From assembly GCF_014201505.1 (NCBI RefSeq), contig NZ_JACHEO010000002.1, positions 248,001 through 312,000 of the forward strand: 64,000 nt of DNA, written 5' to 3'. Each line of letters opens with the position of its first letter. Position 1 is the first letter of the stretch. The notes beneath the pieces are model-generated. The model searched no databases and was not told the origin of the DNA. It saw only the letters and a list, made by a program, of their open reading frames with translations. The stretch comes from Desulfoprunum benzoelyticum (GTDB lineage Bacteria > Desulfobacterota > Desulfobulbia > Desulfobulbales > Desulfocapsaceae). A program made the position numbers and the translations under genes. Positions 1-9,140 of this stretch are shown here, one piece after another.

Positions 1-1
1 C

Positions 2-784
2 CCGGTCTGTCACTGGGTCTGGGGCGGCGGCTGGCTGGCGGATCTGGGCGCCCTCGACTTCGCCGGCGGGACGGTTATCCACATCAATTCGGGGGCTGCG
101 GCCCTGGTGTGCGCGATCGTCATCGGCCGGCGCCGGGGATATGGCCGGGATGCGATCCATCCCAACAACCTGCCGATGACCGTGCTCGGCGCCGCCATTC
201 TCTGGATCGGCTGGTTCGGATTCAATGCCGGCAGCGCCCTGACGGCTGGGCCGATTGCCGCCCTGGCGCTGATGACGACCCAGCTGGCGGCCGGCGTCGG
301 GGCCCTGGGCTGGGTCCTGGCCGAGTGGAAGATCCAGGGCCGGCCGACGACCCTCGGCGCGGCCTCCGGCGCCGTTGCCGGTCTGGTCGCCATCACCCCC
401 GGCTGTGGTTTCGTGACCCCCGTCTGGGCGGTGGTGATCGGCGGGGTTGCCGGAGTCCTCTGTTATCTCGGGATTATCCTGAAGACCAGGATCGGCTATG
501 ACGATGCCCTCGATGTCGTCGCCGTCCACGGCCTCGGCGGGCTGTGGGGGGCGCTGGCCACCGGGGTCTTCGCCTCGGTCGGCGCCAAGGGCCTGCTGTA
601 CGGCAATCCCCATCAGCTGACGGTGCAGGCCATCGGCGCCGGGGCGGCAATCGTCTACTCGGTGGTCGTGACCTTTGTCATCCTGAAAGTGATAGACGCG
701 ATAGTTGGTCTTCGTGTAGATAGTGAAGGTGAACAGCAGGGTCTCGATGTCGTCGAACATAGTGAGGTAGGCTACAGCATCTGA
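2..784 (+). CDS. amtB: Ammonium transporter (Amt family), 3' part
   Basis: The reading frame is open from the window edge, so the N-terminal part lies outside. The visible ~260 residues carry Amt-family hallmarks: an H-W-V-W-GGGW segment near the edge, the HINSG stretch containing one of the two conserved pore histidines, W-FNAGSAL, and DDALDVVAVHGLGGLWGALATG with the second pore-histidine region. Several hydrophobic helices end in a charged cytoplasmic tail with the typical EGLD-like sequence (EQQGLDVVEHSEVGYS), the part that contacts PII in this family. The protein conducts ammonium/ammonia through the inner membrane. The glnB gene follows 84 bp downstream, the classical amtB-PII pairing, which supports nitrogen control of the channel by PII. 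No start or promoter is visible. Confidence 0.95.
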   Translation, partial: PVCHWVWGGGWLADLGALDFAGGTVIHINSGAAALVCAIVIGRRRGYGRDAIHPNNLPMTVLGAAILWIGWFGFNAGSALTAGPIAALALMTTQLAAGVGALGWVLAEWKIQGRPTTLGAASGAVAGLVAITPGCGFVTPVWAVVIGGVAGVLCYLGIILKTRIGYDDALDVVAVHGLGGLWGALATGVFASVGAKGLLYGNPHQLTVQAIGAGAAIVYSVVVTFVILKVIDAIVGLRVDSEGEQQGLDVVEHSEVGYSI

Positions 785-1207
<423 letters not shown>

Positions 1208-1214
1208 TCGGTAG

Positions 1215-3803
1215 ATGGCCGTTCATCTTCGCACCGAGCGCGAGGCCCTCGAGAAGCTCTGGGAGCAGGGGCTGAGCGGCAGGTCCCTGCTTCTGCACCA
1301 TAGCCGGCTGGTGGACGAGTTTATTGTTGGTTGCTTTGCCGGCGCCGCCAGGAACCTGCCCCCCGAAACCGTCGCTCTCGTGGCCCTCGGCGGCTACGGT
1401 CGGCGCGAGTTGTTCCCGTACTCCGATATCGACCTGATGCTGTTGTACCGTCCTGATTTTCGTGACGGGGTCAGGGCGATTGCCGACGCCGTCCTCTACC
1501 CCCTGTGGGACAGCGGCATGGAGGTCGGGCATGGGGTGCGGACCGTCGAGGAATCGCTGCAGCAGGCCGGCGAAGACTACTTCTTCCTGGTGTCGATGCT
1601 CGACGCCAGGTTGATCGCCGGTTCGGCGGGGCTCTTCGGCAACCTGCTGTTGCGGTTCCGGGACGAGTATATCGAAGGCCGGCGGGATGTCTTTGTCGAG
1701 AAGATGAAGGAGCATCGCCGCCGCCGCAGACAGCGCTACGGTCATCACAGTTATCTCCTCGAGCCCCATATCAAGGAGGGCAAGGGCGGGTTGCGGGACG
1801 TCCAGGCGATGGTGTGGACGGCGAAGGTCGTCTTCGGGCTTTCCGATATCGAGGACATCTTCGACGCCGGTCTGCTGTCGCCTGAGGAACAGAAGGAGTT
1901 CACCGCCTCCTGGGACATGCTGATCCGCCTGCGCAACCGCCTCCATTACGTCAGCCGGCGCAAGAACGACCAGCTCTATCTCGAGCAGCAGGTCGAGATG
2001 GCGGAGGCCTTCGGCTATACGGGCAACGATGCGGTGCTGGCGGTAGAGAATTTCATGCGCGATGTCTATCGGCAGCTGCGGGTCGTGGCGGTGACGACCG
2101 ATCTCTTCTTCGATCATGTCGACGAGGTCCTGGGACTTGCCGGCAAGGGGCCCCTGTCCGCCCCTGACAAAGAGATTGAGAAGGGGATCGAAATCCGGCT
2201 CGGCTCCATCCACCTGGTCCTGCCCCAGCAGCAGCTGGAGGCACGGCCGCACGTGCTGATGCGCCTGTTCCTGGCGGCGGCCCGGGCCGGCCTGCCGCTC
2301 CACCATCGGACCCAGAAGGTCGTGATGGCCAACCTGGCCCTGATCACCGACAAGATCCGGATGTCGCCAAGGATGTCGAAGGCCTTCATGGCGCTGCTGG
2401 TCGAGGCGGAGAACATCTTTCCGGTGCTCGAGACGATGCTCGAGACCGCCATGCTTCAGACCTATATTCCCGAATTTTCACGAATAGTGACCTTGGCCCA
2501 GCATGATGTCTACCATATCTACACCGTCGATCGGCACTCGCTGCAGACGGTTGTCGAGCTGCGGCTCGTCGCCGCGGAGCAGGAGACCGTTTATCGGCAG
2601 ATCGCTTCGCCCCAGATTCTGTGCCTGGCGGCCCTGCTGCACGATATCGGCAAAGGGGCCGGGCGGGATCACAGCGAGGAGGGGGCCGGAATCGCTCTCG
2701 CCGTCGGCCGGAGGCTGGGGTTGTCGTCGGCCGAATGCGATCTGCTGAGTTTTCTGGTGCGCTATCATCTCTTCATCCCGGAAAACGCCCTGCGCCGGGA
2801 TCTCAACGATGCCGCCTTCATTCAACGTTGTGCCGAGACGATCGGCGACATGGAGCGTCTGGCGATGCTGTATCTCCTGTCGATCGCCGATTCCCGCGCC
2901 ACCGGACCGTCGGCTTGGAGTGACTGGAAGGCCACGCTGATGCAGGAGATGTTTCTGCGGGTCTTTCCGTATCTCGATTTCTCCGCCGGGCAGACCACGG
3001 ATCTGGTGGAGATCGTCCGCCATGAGGAGCAGGGGGCGGATTGGCTGCGCGACCAGGTCGACGATCTGCTGGCCGGTGAGGCCCGCCCCCTGATCGATCT
3101 TGCCAGCCTGTCGTCGGATTACATCCTTAGTTTCGCGCCGGAGAAGGTCGTCGATCATGTCCGCCTTCACCGCGACAATTACCGCCTGCTGCGGCAGAAG
3201 TCGCTGGTCCTCGCCCAGGATCATGGCGATCTCTGGGAAATCCTGGTGCTGTCGAGCGACCGGCCGGGGTTGCTGGCGAAGATCTGCGGGGTCGTGACCC
3301 TCAACAATCTCGCGGTTGTCAAGGCCCAGATCTTTACCTGGGATGACGGCACGGTCGTCGATGTCCTCGATGTCCGTCCTGTCGACGGCCTTCGTTTTGC
3401 CGAGAAAGACTGGCGGGTCATGAACGCCGATCTCGATGCGGCGATCACCCATCGCTTCGACCTCGGCCATCGGTTGCTGAAAAAGCTGGCATCCGGGAAC
3501 GGGCGGCGGTATGACCGCAGCGGCAGGATCTCGCCGCGAGTCATCATCGACAACGACAGTTCCGATGTCTATTCGGTGATCGAAATCCATTCGGCTGATC
3601 TTCCCGGCATGCTGTACCGGATCACCCAGACCCTTGCCGATTTCGGCATGAATATCCGCCGGGCGTATATCGCCACGGAAGTCGAACGGTTGATTGACGT
3701 CTTTTATGTCCTCGACGCGAAGGGGCGGAAGATCATCGATGCCGGAATCCAGCGCGAGGTTGTGCACGGCCTGCTCTACACCCTGGGGCTGAAGGAAGCG
3801 TAG
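1215..3803 (+). CDS. glnD: PII uridylyltransferase / uridylyl-removing enzyme
   Basis: The 862-residue product is of normal GlnD length and has the full domain order. The nucleotidyltransferase motif GGYGRRELFPYSDIDL lies at about residues 59-74, with catalytic aspartates 71 and 73. The HD hydrolase motif LLHDIGKG is at about 474-481. Two C-terminal ACT domains start near residues 675 and 787 (S-DRPGLLAKI and ADLPGMLYRI) and sense glutamine. The enzyme uridylylates PII under nitrogen limitation and removes UMP in glutamine excess. It follows glnB closely and precedes glnA, so the window groups sensor, modifier and target pathway. The glutamine synthetase encoded next lacks the adenylylation site, so GlnD output here probably acts through PII targets other than an adenylyltransferase-GS cascade (inference). 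Confidence 0.95.
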   Translation: MAVHLRTEREALEKLWEQGLSGRSLLLHHSRLVDEFIVGCFAGAARNLPPETVALVALGGYGRRELFPYSDIDLMLLYRPDFRDGVRAIADAVLYPLWDSGMEVGHGVRTVEESLQQAGEDYFFLVSMLDARLIAGSAGLFGNLLLRFRDEYIEGRRDVFVEKMKEHRRRRRQRYGHHSYLLEPHIKEGKGGLRDVQAMVWTAKVVFGLSDIEDIFDAGLLSPEEQKEFTASWDMLIRLRNRLHYVSRRKNDQLYLEQQVEMAEAFGYTGNDAVLAVENFMRDVYRQLRVVAVTTDLFFDHVDEVLGLAGKGPLSAPDKEIEKGIEIRLGSIHLVLPQQQLEARPHVLMRLFLAAARAGLPLHHRTQKVVMANLALITDKIRMSPRMSKAFMALLVEAENIFPVLETMLETAMLQTYIPEFSRIVTLAQHDVYHIYTVDRHSLQTVVELRLVAAEQETVYRQIASPQILCLAALLHDIGKGAGRDHSEEGAGIALAVGRRLGLSSAECDLLSFLVRYHLFIPENALRRDLNDAAFIQRCAETIGDMERLAMLYLLSIADSRATGPSAWSDWKATLMQEMFLRVFPYLDFSAGQTTDLVEIVRHEEQGADWLRDQVDDLLAGEARPLIDLASLSSDYILSFAPEKVVDHVRLHRDNYRLLRQKSLVLAQDHGDLWEILVLSSDRPGLLAKICGVVTLNNLAVVKAQIFTWDDGTVVDVLDVRPVDGLRFAEKDWRVMNADLDAAITHRFDLGHRLLKKLASGNGRRYDRSGRISPRVIIDNDSSDVYSVIEIHSADLPGMLYRITQTLADFGMNIRRAYIATEVERLIDVFYVLDAKGRKIIDAGIQREVVHGLLYTLGLKEA

Positions 3804-3977
3804 ACGGGAGCTTGCGGCCTGTGTGGGAGATGTTCCTGGGTCAAAAAATGACAATCATGTAATAAAAAATTATTTGTTTGTTGCAAAAAAGGTAATAAAT
3901 GTTAATTTGGCATCAAGCGAACGCAGTCTGTTGCGATTGATGTCGGCAGTTCAAATCAAGATAAGGAGACGCACACA

Positions 3978-5306
3978 ATGACCAGAGACGAGATACTGGA
4001 AATCATCGAGGACGAGAATATTCATTTTTTTCGCCTCCAGTTCGTCGACATCTTCGGCTTCATGAAGAATGTCGCCCTGCCCAAGAGCCAGATCGGCAAG
4101 GCCCTTGACGGCAATATCATGTTCGACGGCTCGTCGATCGACGGCTTTGTCCGCATCAACGAGTCGGACATGTATCTCAAGCCCGATTACAACACCTTCG
4201 CCGTGATGCCCTGGCGCAGCCGGAACGGCGTCGCCGCCGCCCGCATCATCTGCGATGTCTACAAGCATGACAATACCCCGTTCGAAGGCTGCCCCCGGGT
4301 CAACCTCAAGCGGGTGCTGGCCGAGGCCAAAGAACTCGGGTACACCATGAATGTCGGCACCGAGGCCGAATTCTTCCTCTTCGAGCAGGATGAGAAGGGC
4401 TTGCCGACGACGGTGACCAACGATGTCGCCGGCTATTTTTCCCTCGACCCGGAGGATAAGGCCAACGACTGCCGCCGCGAGATCATCGAGACCCTCGAGC
4501 AGATGGGTTTCGAGATCGAGGCCTCGCACCATGAGGTCTCCGAGGGGCAGCACGAGATCAACTTCAAATATGCCGATGCCCTGACCGCCGCCGACAACAC
4601 CGTGACCTTCAAGTGGGTCGTCAAGTCGATCGCCCAGAAGTACAAACTCCACGCCACCTTCATGCCGAAGCCGATTTTCGGCATCAACGGCTCGGGGATG
4701 CACACCAACCAGTCGCTCTTCAATCTCGACGGCACCAACGCCTTCTTCGACGAGAGTGATCCGCTGCAGCTGTCCAAGGTGGCGTACGCCTACATCGCTG
4801 GGGCACTGAAGGGAGCGCGCGGTTTTGCCGCTGTCACCAATCCGCTGGTCAACTCCTACAAGCGGCTGGTCCCCGGCTATGAGGCCCCGGTGTACGCCGC
4901 CTGGTCGGCCTCCAACCGCTCGGCCCTGATCCGCATCCCGGCCTCCCGCGGTCTTTCGACCCGGACCGAGATCCGCTGCCCGGACCCGACCTGCAACCCC
5001 TATCTCGCCTTTGCGATGATGCTGAACTCCGGGCTCGATGGCGTCAAAAACAATCTCACCCCGCCGCCCGAGGTCAAGAAGGATATCTTCAAGATGACCG
5101 CCGCCGAGATGGTGGAGGCGAATATCTCCGTCATGCCGGGCAGTCTGAAAGAGGCCATCGATGAGTTGAAGGCCAATCCGATCTCGAGGCCGACTCTTGG
5201 CGACCATATCTACGAAAAATATGTTGCCGCCAAAGAGAAGGAGTGGGACAGTTACAGGATAGCCGTCACGGATTGGGAGATCCGGGAATATCTCTCGGTG
5301 TACTGA
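3978..5306 (+). CDS. glnA: Glutamine synthetase, type I (alpha-like)
   Basis: The gene encodes 442 residues with the GSI motifs FDGSSIDGF, the metal-ligand region GTEAEFFLFE, the ATP-binding region starting FMPKPIFGINGSGMH, and the glutamate-binding loop NRSALIRIPASRG. It makes glutamine from glutamate, ammonia and ATP. The length and the FVRINESDMYL segment resemble the feedback-inhibited GSI-alpha class of Bacillus and Thermotoga (about 440 residues). The beta-class enzyme is about 470 residues and carries an adenylylated tyrosine in NLYDLPP; no such motif is present. The ATG has an AAGGAG site 9 bp upstream. The ~170 bp before the gene are AT-rich and probably hold its promoter. A clear terminator follows at 5340. 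Confidence 0.95.
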   Translation: MTRDEILEIIEDENIHFFRLQFVDIFGFMKNVALPKSQIGKALDGNIMFDGSSIDGFVRINESDMYLKPDYNTFAVMPWRSRNGVAAARIICDVYKHDNTPFEGCPRVNLKRVLAEAKELGYTMNVGTEAEFFLFEQDEKGLPTTVTNDVAGYFSLDPEDKANDCRREIIETLEQMGFEIEASHHEVSEGQHEINFKYADALTAADNTVTFKWVVKSIAQKYKLHATFMPKPIFGINGSGMHTNQSLFNLDGTNAFFDESDPLQLSKVAYAYIAGALKGARGFAAVTNPLVNSYKRLVPGYEAPVYAAWSASNRSALIRIPASRGLSTRTEIRCPDPTCNPYLAFAMMLNSGLDGVKNNLTPPPEVKKDIFKMTAAEMVEANISVMPGSLKEAIDELKANPISRPTLGDHIYEKYVAAKEKEWDSYRIAVTDWEIREYLSVY

Positions 5307-5339
5307 TATTCTCTGACCCCGTTCTGGTCTGAAGCATCT

Positions 5340-5373
5340 GGCCCGCATGTCGTGATGATATGCGGGCCTTTGT
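5340..5373 (+). terminator. Rho-independent terminator after glnA
   Basis: A perfect 9-bp stem, GGCCCGCAT at 5340-5348 and ATGCGGGCC at 5360-5368, closes an 11-nt loop and is followed by TTTGT. It lies 34 bp after the glnA stop codon. Confidence 0.8.
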
Positions 5374-5457
5374 CGTTGCTGGGCGCCGCTCAGGGTTGCC
5401 AATCTCCGGTTTTGCCGGTAAATGAAAGAGAAGAGATACCGGCGATATGGAGGAGCG

Positions 5458-5931
5458 ATGCCGTCAATCAAAAAAAAGAGCCAGCCGGCCGTTGCCGACA
5501 TACTGCCCCGCCTGGTCCGCCAGAACGGATGGGAGATCCAGCTCGATCTCCATTCCATGTTCGGCAACTGGTCGGCGATCGTCGATCCGGAAACGGCGGA
5601 ACACTGCCGACCGCTGAAGATCAGGCGCGGGGTTCTGTGGCTGGAGGTGGAGAATTCGGCCTGGTTGCAGCAGCTGCGCTTTCAGAAATACCAGCTGCTG
5701 GAAGCGATCAATACGACTCTGACCAGATCGCGGATCGACGATATCAAGTATGTCCTTCCCGAGGGGAAACATGCGGTCAAAGAGCAGCCGGACGCCCCGG
5801 TGCGGTTCGTGCCGCCGCCGGCGGCGGAGGTCACGGCGTTCAGGGGCCGGATCTCGTTCATCGACGATGAGCAATGTCGGGAGGCGCTGTTCAAATTCTG
5901 GTATCTGGTCCGGGCCTGTCGCCGGAAATAG
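5458..5931 (+). CDS. DUF721 / DciA-like protein
   Basis: The 157-residue product has the DUF721 core: an N-terminal helix (VADILPRLVRQNG), W-AIVDPETAEHCRP, then LWLEVENSAWLQQLRFQKYQLLEAIN, the region typical of the family (usually 'L.V...S.WA.EL'). DciA is the ancestral loader or operator of the replicative helicase in many bacteria; that role is an inference here, because DUF721 proteins vary. The chosen ATG has a GGAGG site at 5449-5453; an upstream in-frame ATG at 5422 lacks a comparable site. The C-terminal third (from about residue 100) is less typical and partly low in complexity (VPPPAAEV). It stands alone between the glnA terminator and the cysteine gene. Confidence 0.75.
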   Translation: MPSIKKKSQPAVADILPRLVRQNGWEIQLDLHSMFGNWSAIVDPETAEHCRPLKIRRGVLWLEVENSAWLQQLRFQKYQLLEAINTTLTRSRIDDIKYVLPEGKHAVKEQPDAPVRFVPPPAAEVTAFRGRISFIDDEQCREALFKFWYLVRACRRK

Positions 5932-6073
5932 GTTCGCCGGGCCGCTGCAGAATTGACTTGACCGCTGACCGGAAAGCGGTATCTTCGTTGGCACAGTCCG
6001 GCAGTTCAGGGCGGATGCATCCGGCCGCAAGACCCCGTCTTTCGGCACTTATCGTTTTTTTCATGGTTGGAAA

Positions 6074-8404
6074 ATGCCTTACTCTACTATTCTCGAAGCA
6101 ATCGGCGATACGCCTATCGTCCGCATCAACCGTCTCTTTGGCAGTGATACCGTCTCCATTTACGGCAAAATCGAGTCGAGCAACCCCGGGGGCTCGATCA
6201 AGGAGAGAATCGCCCTGTCGATGATCGAGGCGGGCGAGGCGAGCGGCGAGCTGACCAAGGACAAGATCGTGCTCGAGGCGACCAGCGGCAATACCGGGAT
6301 CGGCCTGGCCATGGTCTGTGCCGCCAAGGGATACCGGTGCGTCCTGGTCATGCCGGAATCGGCCTCGATCGAACGGCGCAAGATCATGCAGGCCTACGGC
6401 GCCGAGATCCTGCTGACCCCGGCCAAGCGCGCCACCGACGGCGCGATCGAGAAGTCCTATGCCCTGGTCAGGGAGTTCCCGGACCGCTATTTTCTCACCG
6501 ACCAGTACAACAATGACGCGAACTGGAAGGCCCATTACAACAACACTGCCCCGGAGATCTGGCGCCAGACCGAGGGCAAGGTCACCCATATCGTCGCCAC
6601 CCTTGGCACGTCGGGGACCGTCATGGGGCTGTGCGCCTGGTTCCGGGAATTCCAGCCCCATGTCGAGATCGTGGCGGTGGAGCCGTATCTCGGCCATAAG
6701 ATCCAGGGGCTGAAGAACATGAAGGAATCCTACAAGCCCGGGATCTTCGACAAGAGCGTGCCGAGCCGCATCGTTCACATCAACGATGACGATGCCTTCC
6801 GCATGGCCCGCAGTCTCGCCCGTCAGGAGGGGATCCTGGTGGGGATGAGCAGCGGCGCGGCGATGTCGGCGGCGATCGAACTGGCCAGGGGGCTGGCTGC
6901 CGGGATGGTGGTCGCCATTTTTCCCGATGGCGGCGAGCGCTACCTCAGCACGCCGCTGTTTACGCCCCCGAAAAAAGTCGAGGAGAAAAAATCCCAGCTC
7001 AAGTTTTTCAATACCCTGACAAAGAAAAAGGAGGTGTTCGTCCCGCAGAAGGAAAGACATGTCACCTTCTATTCCTGCGGCCCGACGGCCTACGAACCGG
7101 CTAACCTCCTGCTCTGCCGGCGTTTTGTCGTCTCCGACCTGATCACCCGCTATCTCGAGGCCAAGGGCCTGACGGTGGAGTCGTATATGAATTTCACCGA
7201 TCTCGACGACAACACGATCGCCGGGGCCGAGGCCGCGGGCCAGCCGCTGGTGGAGTTCACGCAAGGGTATATCGAAGATTTCATGCGTGATATCGATGCG
7301 CTGGGGGTAAAGCGGGCGACCGGCTATCCCAAGGCCTCGGAACACGTGACCGATATGATCGAGATCGCCCACAAGCTCATCCACAAGGGATTTGCCTATG
7401 AAAAACACGGGTCGATCTATTTCGACATCTCCAAATTCAAGAATTACGGTCGCCTTTCGGGGATCGATCTGAGCAAGATTCAACTGGGCAAGACCGTCGA
7501 CCTCGATAACTATGAAAAAGACAATCCCCGCGATTTCACCCTGATGAAGCGATCGACCCTGGCCGAGCTGAAAAAAGGGATCTTTTTCGAGACCGACTGG
7601 GGCAACACCCGCCCCAGCTGGCACGTCGAATGCCCGGCCATGGCGACGTGTCATCTTGGCGAAACCCTCGATATCCATACCGCCAGCCGCAACCTGATCT
7701 TTCCCCATCATGAGAACGAGATCGCCATTGCCGAGGCCCTGACCGGCAAACCCCTGGCCCGTTTCTGGCTCCATTCCGAGCTCGTGCTGGTCGACGGCAA
7801 GATGATGTCGAACGACGCCGGCAATGCCGTCACCCTGCGCGACCTCCTCGATCGCGGATTCACCGCCCGCGAGGTGCGCTTCATGCTGCTGTCGGTGCAT
7901 TACCGCAAACCTATCAATTTTTCGTATAAGCGCCTGGAGAATGTCCGTACGGCCCTGCGCCGCCTCGATGAGTTCACCTGCAGACTTCTCTGCCTGCCGG
8001 CGGGAAAGCCGCACCCGGAGATCACCGCCTTCGTCTCGGCGATGGAGGAGCAGTTTTTCGAGGCGATGGATGATGACCTCAACGTCTCCAAGGCGATGGG
8101 GGCGATCTACAACTTCATCGCCAGGGCCCATCCCGCCCTTCAGGTCAACAATCTCGATCTCGACCAGAAAAATTACATCCTCGACAGCCTTGACCGGCTC
8201 AACCAGGTGCTGCAGATCTTCCGCCTCAAAGGCTGCCAGCTGGTACCTGAGGTCAACGCCCTGATCCAGAAGCGCGAGCAGGCTCGCGCCGACAAGGACT
8301 GGCAGGCGGCGGACGCCGCCAGGGCCGAACTGGCGGAGAAGGGGGTCATTGTCATCGACACGGTCAACGGGCCGATCTGGAAGAGGGTGGCGGAGGTCGA
8401 ATAA
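6074..8404 (+). CDS. Cysteine synthase fused to a cysteinyl-tRNA-synthetase-like domain
   Basis: This 776-residue product is a natural fusion. Residues ~1-300 are a CysK-type O-acetylserine sulfhydrylase: PLP lysine Lys43 in NPGGSIKER, substrate loop EATSGNTGIG, and phosphate-cradle-like GTSGT. Residues ~311-776 align over the whole length of CysRS (FNTLTKKKEVF start, FTDLDDN, WHVECPAM, FPHHENE, C-terminal helical end). The zinc ligands are kept (Cys335, Cys520, His545, Glu549). The two ATP-handling signatures are not: HIGH is replaced by Asn344-Leu-Leu-Leu, and KMSKS reads KMMSN (576-580). The fold and zinc site look intact, but ordinary cysteinyl-tRNA formation is doubtful. The CysK half looks functional. 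No frameshift is seen. A bifunctional cysteine-making and cysteine-handling protein is inferred. A normal CysRS should exist elsewhere in the genome. Confidence 0.88.
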   Translation: MPYSTILEAIGDTPIVRINRLFGSDTVSIYGKIESSNPGGSIKERIALSMIEAGEASGELTKDKIVLEATSGNTGIGLAMVCAAKGYRCVLVMPESASIERRKIMQAYGAEILLTPAKRATDGAIEKSYALVREFPDRYFLTDQYNNDANWKAHYNNTAPEIWRQTEGKVTHIVATLGTSGTVMGLCAWFREFQPHVEIVAVEPYLGHKIQGLKNMKESYKPGIFDKSVPSRIVHINDDDAFRMARSLARQEGILVGMSSGAAMSAAIELARGLAAGMVVAIFPDGGERYLSTPLFTPPKKVEEKKSQLKFFNTLTKKKEVFVPQKERHVTFYSCGPTAYEPANLLLCRRFVVSDLITRYLEAKGLTVESYMNFTDLDDNTIAGAEAAGQPLVEFTQGYIEDFMRDIDALGVKRATGYPKASEHVTDMIEIAHKLIHKGFAYEKHGSIYFDISKFKNYGRLSGIDLSKIQLGKTVDLDNYEKDNPRDFTLMKRSTLAELKKGIFFETDWGNTRPSWHVECPAMATCHLGETLDIHTASRNLIFPHHENEIAIAEALTGKPLARFWLHSELVLVDGKMMSNDAGNAVTLRDLLDRGFTAREVRFMLLSVHYRKPINFSYKRLENVRTALRRLDEFTCRLLCLPAGKPHPEITAFVSAMEEQFFEAMDDDLNVSKAMGAIYNFIARAHPALQVNNLDLDQKNYILDSLDRLNQVLQIFRLKGCQLVPEVNALIQKREQARADKDWQAADAARAELAEKGVIVIDTVNGPIWKRVAEVE

Positions 8405-8525
8405 CAGAATCGTGTTGATTTTTGGGGGTGTTTGGTTAATATGTCGTCCGTGATCCTGTAGGGACGATCATTCTTCCTTTTTTGTCGGCGGCACGTGCGC
8501 CGGCAATTCAAATTTGTACTCCATT

Positions 8526-8602
<77 letters not shown>

Positions 8603-8651
8603 ATAAATATAAGGAGTTACGTCGATGCGGCGTAACCGCTTTTTCATTTTC

Positions 8652-8678
8652 AGGTCGATTTGTACAACCCCTGTACAA
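8652..8678. repeat. Island-end repeat with TGTACAA motifs, copy 1
   Basis: AGGTCGA-TTTGTACAA-CCCC-TGTACAA is found here, and a close relative lies at 10707-10735 (AGGTCGA, then CTGTACAA-CTCC-TGTACAA). Each copy contains two TGTACAA half-repeats spaced 4 bp apart. Both lie just inside the tRNA-derived direct repeats, as recombinase-binding or former attachment sequences would. Confidence 0.6.
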
Positions 8679-8877
8679 CTTTTTCCCACTTTTCCCGGAG
8701 CGATAGTGCCTTGTAGGCAGCACTCCTGTCACGAAATGAATCTGTGCTTCGGCATCACCGCTTTCCAGGAATTACATCCATAAATACGAACACATAGGTC
8801 TAACACGCACAGTTCTGGTCCTACCCGGCCTGTCCTGTCCGAGTGAATCCCGCCACCAGAAATGCAAGGCGCTGAGG

Positions 8878-9096
8878 GTGTTGAGAAAATCGGTGGAATT
8901 CGCCAAGAAGTTAATGAAGCAGGGGATGCCTGAACTGATACACGCTATTGAGAAGGGAGCAAATCCAGCGGAAGCATCGGCGAGGTTGAATATGTCCAAC
9001 AGCAGTGGCTGTAAAGATAACTTGCGCATCGAGCAGCCAGCCGTTTCTCGCGTTATATTCTTTTTTGATCTATCCTCGGTATCCCTTAAAGAGTAG
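8878..9096 (+). pseudogene. Short relic frame, possible fragment of a mobile-element DNA-binding protein
   Basis: A TTG-initiated frame of 72 codons. The first ~40 residues (VEFAKKLMKQGMPELIHAI, then EKGANPAEASARL) are helical. From memory they resemble the 'A..L...G.PEL..A...G..S...A' segment of ParB-like or replication-associated regulators. The rest looks like random translation and there is no ribosome-binding site. It is most likely debris of the integrated element; a real small protein cannot be excluded. Confidence 0.3.
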
Positions 9097-9140
9097 ATAT
9101 TGATTGAGATTTGTCGAACCAGTGCGATTTGGCCCGCCGT

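Larger units (their letters stand above)
8603..9140. other. Non-coding / degraded stretch inside the tRNA-Arg island
   Basis: About 540 bp with no convincing intact gene. It starts with an att-proximal repeat (8652-8678) and contains a short relic frame at 8878-9096. The tRNA-antisense open frame here is a known type of artefact. The downstream permease gene ends at 9141 on the other strand. Confidence 0.6.

Noticed and set aside
3900..3960. Possible sigma-54 promoter (TGGCA followed by TTGC) before glnA
   Set aside because: The GG and GC elements are not 10 bp apart as the factor requires, so I do not claim it.
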